From the NCBI GenBank assembly GCA_020216655.1, contig JAIWNU010000086.1, positions 1 to 10,000 of the forward strand: 10,000 bases of DNA, read 5' to 3'. Made by a program: the position numbers and the translations under genes. Below the pieces are notes generated by a model. The model did not search any database. It was not told the origin of the DNA and was given only the letters and a program-made list of their open reading frames with translations. How positions within the stretch are numbered: position 1 is the first letter of the stretch; every line of letters starts with the position of its first letter. This stretch comes from Treponema sp. (GTDB lineage Bacteria; Spirochaetota; Spirochaetia; Treponematales; Breznakiellaceae). Shown piece after piece: positions 5,909-10,000 of this stretch.

Positions 5909-6681
5909 CGGAAGGCATTGAGCAGGGGGAAGCGGACCGAAGCGAGGCGGGACTCCCCTGCTTTTGGAGACGCTGGTCTAACACCGCCATCGGCAATAAT
6001 CCATCGGCTTGCCAGTTCCTGCTGGAAAAGCTGATCAATACCTGCCTGGAAATTTTGAATCCGAGATATGTAATCCAAGGTAGATTTGGGCGTACTGTCA
6101 GAACGGACCCGGGTTGTTCCTGCATTGTACATGGCAAGACCAGCAACCTCGGAACCAGCCAGATCCAAACACCACCGCAAATGGGCAACCCCATACCGAG
6201 AATTGATATCGGGATTAAAAAAATCTTCTTCTTTTAGGCTGGTAAAGGATTTAGAGTTAAGCTGAAAAAGGCCCCGATCTATACTGGCCTTGTTTTTATT
6301 AACAGCCCGCGGGTTATACCTGCTCTCTTCCCAGGCCAGCGCAAAAACTAAACTCGGTGAAACTTCGAATTCGTCAGCATATTTAAGAATAACCTCTGCA
6401 ATTTGGCGGGATTGGGTAATCGCCTCAAAAAACCCGATCACCGAATCTCGTGAAAGGGGATCCCGATACAGGGCAAGGACTAGATCGATTTTTTCCTTCT
6501 TTGCGTTAATAATTGCATCCCGATATTCCTTGGGATGCATTGCAACCCATTCAGTCTTATCTTCTACAGTCGAACCAAAAAAAGAAGCATCAAAGGACTT
6601 AGAAAAGTAAATACTGGCCCCAACCCCAAGCACCACGACAAAAACAACGGACACTACATAGACTGTCTTTCTTCGAATCAT
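5899..6681 (-). CDS. Membrane-anchored lytic transglycosylase, SLT domain, 260 aa
   Basis: This enzyme should cut peptidoglycan between MurNAc and GlcNAc. A basic start (MIRRK) and one hydrophobic segment (residues 7-25) anchor it in the inner membrane, with the enzyme in the periplasm. A helical linker (about 45-105) precedes the SLT domain (about 107-210). It shows the catalytic glutamate in WEESRYNP (Glu119, as in the E-S motif), RGLFQLNSKSF (136-146), MYNAGTTRV (184-192) and the closing YISRI (204-208). The ATG at 6681 has only a poorly spaced GGAG (about 13 nt) upstream, but the basic residues before the membrane segment support it. A promoter (6754-6782) predicts a leader of about 65 nt. 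It is convergent with the GH5 gene and overlaps it by 10 bp, leaving no room for a terminator between them. Confidence 0.9.
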   Translation of the reverse strand: MIRRKTVYVVSVVFVVVLGVGASIYFSKSFDASFFGSTVEDKTEWVAMHPKEYRDAIINAKKEKIDLVLALYRDPLSRDSVIGFFEAITQSRQIAEVILKYADEFEVSPSLVFALAWEESRYNPRAVNKNKASIDRGLFQLNSKSFTSLKEEDFFNPDINSRYGVAHLRWCLDLAGSEVAGLAMYNAGTTRVRSDSTPKSTLDYISRIQNFQAGIDQLFQQELASRWIIADGGVRPASPKAGESRLASVRFPLLNAFRQP

Positions 6682-6753
6682 TCCTACAGAAATACTCCAT
6701 TTGGGATACCTACGATATACTACCGTTTGATGTAAAAGCTTGAAGTTGATTGC

Positions 6754-6782
6754 ATTTTATTAATATTTCATTCTCATGACAA
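6754..6782 (-). promoter_or_regulatory. Promoter of the lytic transglycosylase gene
   Basis: On the minus strand, TTGTCA (6777-6782) and TAAAAT (6754-6759) have a 17-bp spacer. The predicted start is near 6747, giving a leader of about 65 nt. Confidence 0.5.
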
Positions 6783-6807
6783 GTATGCACAAGCGGAAGG
6801 AAGGCGC

Positions 6808-6828
6808 CTGCGGGTTAAAAACCCGCAG
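6808..6828 (-). other. Stem-loop at the 3' end of the rex-serC-serA operon, no U-tract
   Basis: CTGCGGGTT (6808-6816) pairs with AACCCGCAG (6820-6828), a perfect 9-bp stem with a 3-nt loop, 15 nt after the serA stop codon. On the minus strand it is followed by GC-rich sequence, not a T run. It is placed where the operon terminator should be. Confidence 0.6.
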
Positions 6829-6843
6829 AAAAAGAACTATTTT

Positions 6844-8013
6844 CTATTTTTTTATAGCCCGGACGCGAATAATACCTTCGACCTTACTGATACGATCCAG
6901 AATATCATCGGGTATTTCCTGTTCCGTATCGATAATGTTATAGGCGTATTTTTCCTTATGATGATTTATCAGGTCTGTAATGTTGATGTTTGCCCCTGCC
7001 AGTATACTGGTTATTTGTCCGACCATGTTGGGAACGTTGCGGTTCGAAACTAAAAGCCGGAAGGGCGAGCGCTGTTCAAGCCGGCAATGGGGGAAATTGA
7101 CCGAGTTTTTTATATTCCCGCACTCAAGGTAGTCCATGAGCTGCTGCACCGCCATAATCGCGCAGTTATCTTCCGCTTCGGGAGTGGAAGCGCCCAAATG
7201 GGGGATGCAAATTACTTTATTGTTTGCTAAAAGCTCCGCATTGGGAAAATCGGTAACATAGCAGGAGAGCCGTCCGTCGTTCAGGGCTCCCAGCACATCA
7301 GCCTCATTCACGAGCCCCCCGCGGGCGAGGTTGATAATTCTTGCACCTTTTTTAAGGATTTTGATCCGTTCCGCATTGATAAGACCCTTAGTATCCTCAG
7401 TCAAGGGGACATGGATCGTTATATAGTCAGACTGCCTCAGTAGACCTTCCAGTGTATCGGCTTTCTGGACCGAACGAGAGAGGCTCCAGGCAGCATCCAC
7501 TGAAATAAAGGGGTCATAGCCGATGACATGCATCCCCAGGGCAGTAGCATCGTTAGCCACCATGACACCAATAGCACCGAGGCCAATGACTCCCAGGGTT
7601 TTTCCCTTAAGTTCGGGGCCTTCGAACTGGGCTTTTCCCTTTTCCACCAATTCAGGGACCTCATCTTTTTTATCAGACAGCGTCTTTGCCCAGGCAATAC
7701 CGTCAATAATTTTCCGGGATGAGAGCAGAAGGGCCGCAATCGCCAGCTCCTTTACCGCATTAGCGTTGCCTCCAGGAGTATTGAATACAACAATGCCCCG
7801 TTCACTGCACAGATCTATCGGAATGTTGTTTACACCTGCTCCGGCCCGGGCGATAGCCTTTACCGTTTCAGGAATCTCCACCTGATGTAAATCGGCACTC
7901 CGTACAAGGATTGCATCCGGATTGGGCAGATCACTGGCGACCTCATACCGATCCCGGGGAAAGAGCTCCAGCCCCAGGGGAGAAATTTTGTTTGCCGTAC
8001 GAATTCTGAACAT
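6844..8013 (-). CDS. serA: D-3-phosphoglycerate dehydrogenase with ACT domain, 389 aa
   Basis: It oxidises 3-phosphoglycerate to 3-phosphohydroxypyruvate with NAD+, the first step of serine synthesis, releasing NADH. It belongs to the D-isomer 2-hydroxyacid dehydrogenases: a Rossmann motif GLGAIG (144-149), substrate/catalytic Arg231 in NLARGGLVNE, and the catalytic His272 in PHLGAST. The usual DVFxxEP region reads VTDFPNAE (253-260), as in the short PGDH type; Glu260 probably fills the catalytic glutamate place. Residues from about 317 form an ACT domain, which suggests serine feedback. No ASB domain is present. It is the last gene of the operon. Its start is only 3 nt beyond the serC stop, and its Shine-Dalgarno lies just before that stop, so translation is coupled. 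Confidence 0.96.
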   Translation of the reverse strand: MFRIRTANKISPLGLELFPRDRYEVASDLPNPDAILVRSADLHQVEIPETVKAIARAGAGVNNIPIDLCSERGIVVFNTPGGNANAVKELAIAALLLSSRKIIDGIAWAKTLSDKKDEVPELVEKGKAQFEGPELKGKTLGVIGLGAIGVMVANDATALGMHVIGYDPFISVDAAWSLSRSVQKADTLEGLLRQSDYITIHVPLTEDTKGLINAERIKILKKGARIINLARGGLVNEADVLGALNDGRLSCYVTDFPNAELLANNKVICIPHLGASTPEAEDNCAIMAVQQLMDYLECGNIKNSVNFPHCRLEQRSPFRLLVSNRNVPNMVGQITSILAGANINITDLINHHKEKYAYNIIDTEQEIPDDILDRISKVEGIIRVRAIKK

Positions 8014-8016
8014 GCT

Positions 8017-9111
8017 CTAGCTCCTGTGGGCAGCTTCAAACTGCTTCATAAAGTCTATAAGGGCAAGTACACCCTCTTTTGGCATGGCGTTGTAAATGCT
8101 GGCCCGCATTCCGCCGACAAGCCGGTGTCCCGCAAGGTTAACAAGTCCTGCAGTAGCAGCTTCTTTGACAAACTGGGCTTCCAAATCAGCATTTCCGATC
8201 ACAAAGGGGATGTTCATGAGGCTCCGATCTTCTTTGCGGATTGGAGACCGGAACAATGCAGACTGATCAAGATAGTCATACAGCAGTTTTGCCTTTTCTT
8301 TATTGCGCCGTTCCATTTCGGCCACGCCGCCCTGTTCCTTCATCCAATCTAATACGAGACCTATAACATAAATTCCATAACAGGGCGGAGTGTTATACAT
8401 GGAAGCCTCTTTTGCATGGATGTCATACCGAAGCATGGTCGGAATCCATGCGGGCACCTGTTTGATAAGGTCCTCTCGGATTATCACCACCGTAACCCCA
8501 GCGGGCCCAAGATTTTTCTGAGCCCCCGCATAGAGGAGGCCAAACTTTGAAACATCCAGAGGTTCCGAGAGTATGCAGCTAGAAATATCCGCTACCAAAG
8601 GCACCGAACCGGTATTGGGAATTTTCGTCCATTTTGTTCCAACGATGGTATTGTTCCATGTTATATGGTAATAAACATCTTCTGGATCGGCAGCAGGTGC
8701 TTCGGGAATATACGAATAGGCCTTGTCCTTTGAGCTTGCCGCTACCCGCACATCCGCATATTTGGCAGCCTCTTCTGCGGCTTTGGAAGCCCATACGCCG
8801 GTATCCACATAGGTTACTTTCTGCTTTTTGCCATCCTCTCTCACCGCCAGATTAAGCGGAATCATAGAAAACTGCAGAGAAGCCCCGCCCTGCAGAAAGA
8901 GCACCTTATAATTATCAGGAATGCTCATCAATTCCCTAAGCATTGCCTCTGCATGATCAATGATTGGCTTAAAATCCTTAGACCGGTGGCTCATTTCCAT
9001 GACCGACTGTCCGGTCCCGTTCGCATTGGTCATTTCCGCCGCAGCCCGTTCCAGTACCGCCAGGGGCAGCATGGACGGCCCCGCCGAAAAGTTATACACC
9101 CGCTTGTTCAT
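8017..9111 (-). CDS. serC: Phosphoserine aminotransferase, 364 aa
   Basis: It transfers the amino group of glutamate to 3-phosphohydroxypyruvate, making 3-phosphoserine, with PLP as cofactor. It is the second step of serine synthesis, taking the SerA product. The family N-terminus NFSAGPSMLP (7-16) is present. PLP phosphate-binding GGAS is at 75-78, Trp107 is the ring-stacking residue, and Asp175 (VADISS) contacts the PLP nitrogen. The Schiff-base lysine is Lys199 in AGAQKNLGPAG. HRLVGGMRASIYNA (329-342) carries the substrate-phosphate residues. The length is standard. The start is fixed by GAGGAGGT (9116-9123), which fills most of the 13-nt gap after rex. No serB (phosphoserine phosphatase) is in the window. 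Confidence 0.97.
   Translation of the reverse strand: MNKRVYNFSAGPSMLPLAVLERAAAEMTNANGTGQSVMEMSHRSKDFKPIIDHAEAMLRELMSIPDNYKVLFLQGGASLQFSMIPLNLAVREDGKKQKVTYVDTGVWASKAAEEAAKYADVRVAASSKDKAYSYIPEAPAADPEDVYYHITWNNTIVGTKWTKIPNTGSVPLVADISSCILSEPLDVSKFGLLYAGAQKNLGPAGVTVVIIREDLIKQVPAWIPTMLRYDIHAKEASMYNTPPCYGIYVIGLVLDWMKEQGGVAEMERRNKEKAKLLYDYLDQSALFRSPIRKEDRSLMNIPFVIGNADLEAQFVKEAATAGLVNLAGHRLVGGMRASIYNAMPKEGVLALIDFMKQFEAAHRS
8021..8025 (-). promoter_or_regulatory. serA Shine-Dalgarno inside the end of serC
   Basis: AGGAG on the minus strand lies 7 nt before the serA ATG and within the last codons of serC. Ribosomes finishing serC would expose or directly reuse it. Confidence 0.8.
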
Positions 9112-9124
9112 TAAGACCTCCTCA

Positions 9125-9736
9125 TTATGAACATTGTATGGTGGCGCTGATCGCCCTCAGTTCATCAACCACATTCACATTACGAACCTGTATGCCCTCA
9201 GGTACTTGCAGCACCACCGGAGCAAAATTGATAATCCCCTTAATCCCCGCAGCGACGAGCCGATCGGTGGCATGTTGGGCTTCTTCGGGGGGCACACAGA
9301 GCAGGGCGAGCGAAATCTGAAACCGGGAAATCACCTCTGCCATCTTATATGCAGGATAGAGCGGAACAGGGGACCTGAGTATTTCAATCCGGTTTACACT
9401 CGAATCAAAGCCGGCTACAAGCTCATAACCTTCCTCTGCAAAAGCAGGATAATTTAAGTAAGCCGAACCGAGACGGCCCAACCCAACCACACAAAAACGC
9501 TGCGGTTTATCGAGTCCCAGGGCTGTTTTTATCGCCCCTGACAATTTTTCGCGATCATAGCCTGCAGGACTCGCAAAAGAACCTTCCAGGTAAGAAATAT
9601 CCTTTCTAATTGTGTTGCTGGACCAGCCGGTCCGGGCCTCGATTTCTCCTGATGTTATAAATTGAACATCTAAACGATCAAGAAGACGGGCTAAAATGAG
9701 GAGCCGTTCTACACTTGGTTCAGGAATTGGATTCAA
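9125..9736 (-). CDS. rex: Redox-sensing repressor Rex, 203 aa, TTG start
   Basis: Rex is a dimeric repressor that leaves DNA when NADH is high. A winged helix (about 8-60) with recognition helix around SSNTIRKDISY (39-49) precedes a Rossmann NADH domain with GLGRLG (85-90), FDSS (110-113), VPPEEAQ (148-154) and the family motif GIKGIINFAPV (164-174). The start is a TTG: it is preceded by AGAGGT (9742-9747), it gives the usual Rex opening (IPEPSVERL), and no in-frame ATG follows until about residue 132. The wing, canonically FGxxGxGY-like with Lys/Arg, reads FASPAGY (54-60), an oddity discussed separately. It is first in an operon with serC and serA and probably autoregulated through the site at 9748-9765. 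Confidence 0.93.
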   Translation of the reverse strand: MNPIPEPSVERLLILARLLDRLDVQFITSGEIEARTGWSSNTIRKDISYLEGSFASPAGYDREKLSGAIKTALGLDKPQRFCVVGLGRLGSAYLNYPAFAEEGYELVAGFDSSVNRIEILRSPVPLYPAYKMAEVISRFQISLALLCVPPEEAQHATDRLVAAGIKGIINFAPVVLQVPEGIQVRNVNVVDELRAISATIQCS

Positions 9737-9741
9737 ACCTC

Positions 9742-9747
9742 ACCTCT
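9742..9747 (-). promoter_or_regulatory. Shine-Dalgarno deciding the rex TTG start
   Basis: AGAGGT on the minus strand is 5 nt before the TTG at 9736. A second GAGGT directly abuts the TTG and is too close to serve. Confidence 0.6.
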
Positions 9748-9765
9748 CTGTTATTTTTTTCACAA
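9748..9765 (-). promoter_or_regulatory. Candidate Rex operator over the rex transcription start
   Basis: The minus strand reads TTGTGAAAAAAATAACAG. The known Rex operator is TTGTGA-N6-TCACAA. The left half is perfect with the right 6-bp A-rich spacer; the right half, TAACAG, matches four of six. The site starts 2 bp downstream of the -10 and covers the predicted start near 9761, where binding would block transcription. Its use is inference. Confidence 0.55.
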
Positions 9766-9767
9766 TC

Positions 9768-9796
9768 ACTATAACATCGGAGATTTCAACTGTCAA
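9768..9796 (-). promoter_or_regulatory. Sigma70-type promoter of the rex-serC-serA operon
   Basis: On the minus strand the -35 is a perfect TTGACA (9791-9796), the spacer is 17 bp and the -10 is TATAGT (9768-9773). The predicted start is near 9761, giving a leader of about 25 nt with a usable Shine-Dalgarno. Confidence 0.8.
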
Positions 9797-9800
9797 CATG

Positions 9801-9829
9801 TTGCAAGCTAAACCTATTTGGATTATGAT
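9801..9829 (+). promoter_or_regulatory. Promoter of hprK, predicting a leaderless mRNA
   Basis: TTGCAA (9801-9806) and TATGAT (9824-9829) have a 17-bp spacer. Six bases separate the -10 from the ATG at 9836 and none resembles a Shine-Dalgarno. The -35 is only 4 bp from the rex -35, back to back, inside the palindrome CAACATGTTG (9794-9803). Confidence 0.5.
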
Positions 9830-9835
9830 ACAGCC

Positions 9836-10000
9836 ATGCCTGCGAAACGGTTCACGGTTCTGGACCTCATAGATATCGATCTAAAGGAGCATAACTCCCT
9901 CAATCTCCGCTGTATTGGCGGCAGAAAAGGGTTAAACCGAACCATCGCCATCCCGGACATTAACCGGCCAGGCCTTGCCCTGTCTGGTTTTTACGATTCC
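9836..10000 (+). CDS. hprK: HPr kinase/phosphorylase, N-terminal part (runs off the window)
   Basis: Only the first 55 codons are present. They match the N-terminal domain of HprK: a short strand (FTVLDLIDIDL, 6-16), a GRKGLNR stretch (29-35) where the family has G-x-x-GL-x-R, and IPDINRPGLALSGFY (39-53), the typical DI-x-RPGL-x-LxG-(F/Y) signature. The P-loop kinase domain lies beyond the window. HprK phosphorylates HPr on a serine using ATP or pyrophosphate and removes it again, linking PTS state to metabolism. With ptsN in the same window it fits the regulatory PTS of treponemes. It is divergent from rex. The ATG at 9836 has no Shine-Dalgarno. Confidence 0.88.
   Translation, partial: MPAKRFTVLDLIDIDLKEHNSLNLRCIGGRKGLNRTIAIPDINRPGLALSGFYDS

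Noticed and set aside
1..10000. CRISPR array, insertion sequence, phage or toxin-antitoxin module
   Set aside because: No regularly spaced direct repeats, transposase, integrase or terminal inverted repeats were seen. All larger genes are housekeeping or envelope types.

Overview
The window reads as a chromosomal segment of a spirochete of the Treponema type (Treponema/Gracilinema-like). Pointers are a PTS-type regulatory protein (ptsN) and an HPr kinase (hprK) with no sugar permease nearby, a short bacterial RRM protein, a relaxed spirochetal lipobox, and mid-range base composition. This assignment is inference from gene content; there is no rRNA or other phylogenetic marker here. No mobile element, CRISPR array, tRNA or rRNA was found.

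Layout, left to right. (1) A small RRM RNA-binding protein (+) with a structured leader and a strong terminator. (2) About 400 bases with no credible protein gene. They hold a minus-strand terminator, a run of hairpins and a promoter-like element, together fitting an unrecognised minus-strand non-coding RNA of about 325 nt. (3) A small unknown acidic protein (-) and ptsN (+), diverging from an 88-bp gap. (4) A two-gene minus-strand envelope operon: a lipoprotein with eight aromatic-x-Tyr repeats, then a secreted HEAT-like helical repeat protein. (5) A divergently transcribed cytoplasmic glycoside hydrolase resembling GH5_12 glucosylceramide/steryl-glucoside hydrolases. (6) A membrane-anchored SLT-domain lytic transglycosylase (-) whose 3' end overlaps the hydrolase gene by 10 bp. 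(7) A tight minus-strand operon rex-serC-serA, joining an NADH-sensing repressor to two enzymes of serine synthesis, one of which makes NADH. (8) The start of hprK (+), diverging from rex.

Three regulatory patterns stand out. The operon carrying rex has a textbook sigma70 promoter with an imperfect Rex-like operator over its predicted start point, which suggests autoregulation tied to NADH/NAD+. Three genes (ptsN, the unknown gene opposite it, and hprK) have promoter-like hexamers 6-7 nt from the start codon and no Shine-Dalgarno sequence, which predicts leaderless mRNAs. Other genes here (lipoprotein, GH5, serC, serA, rex) have clear Shine-Dalgarno sequences, so the contrast is internal to the window. 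The Rex protein has a normal NADH-binding half but an altered DNA-binding wing.
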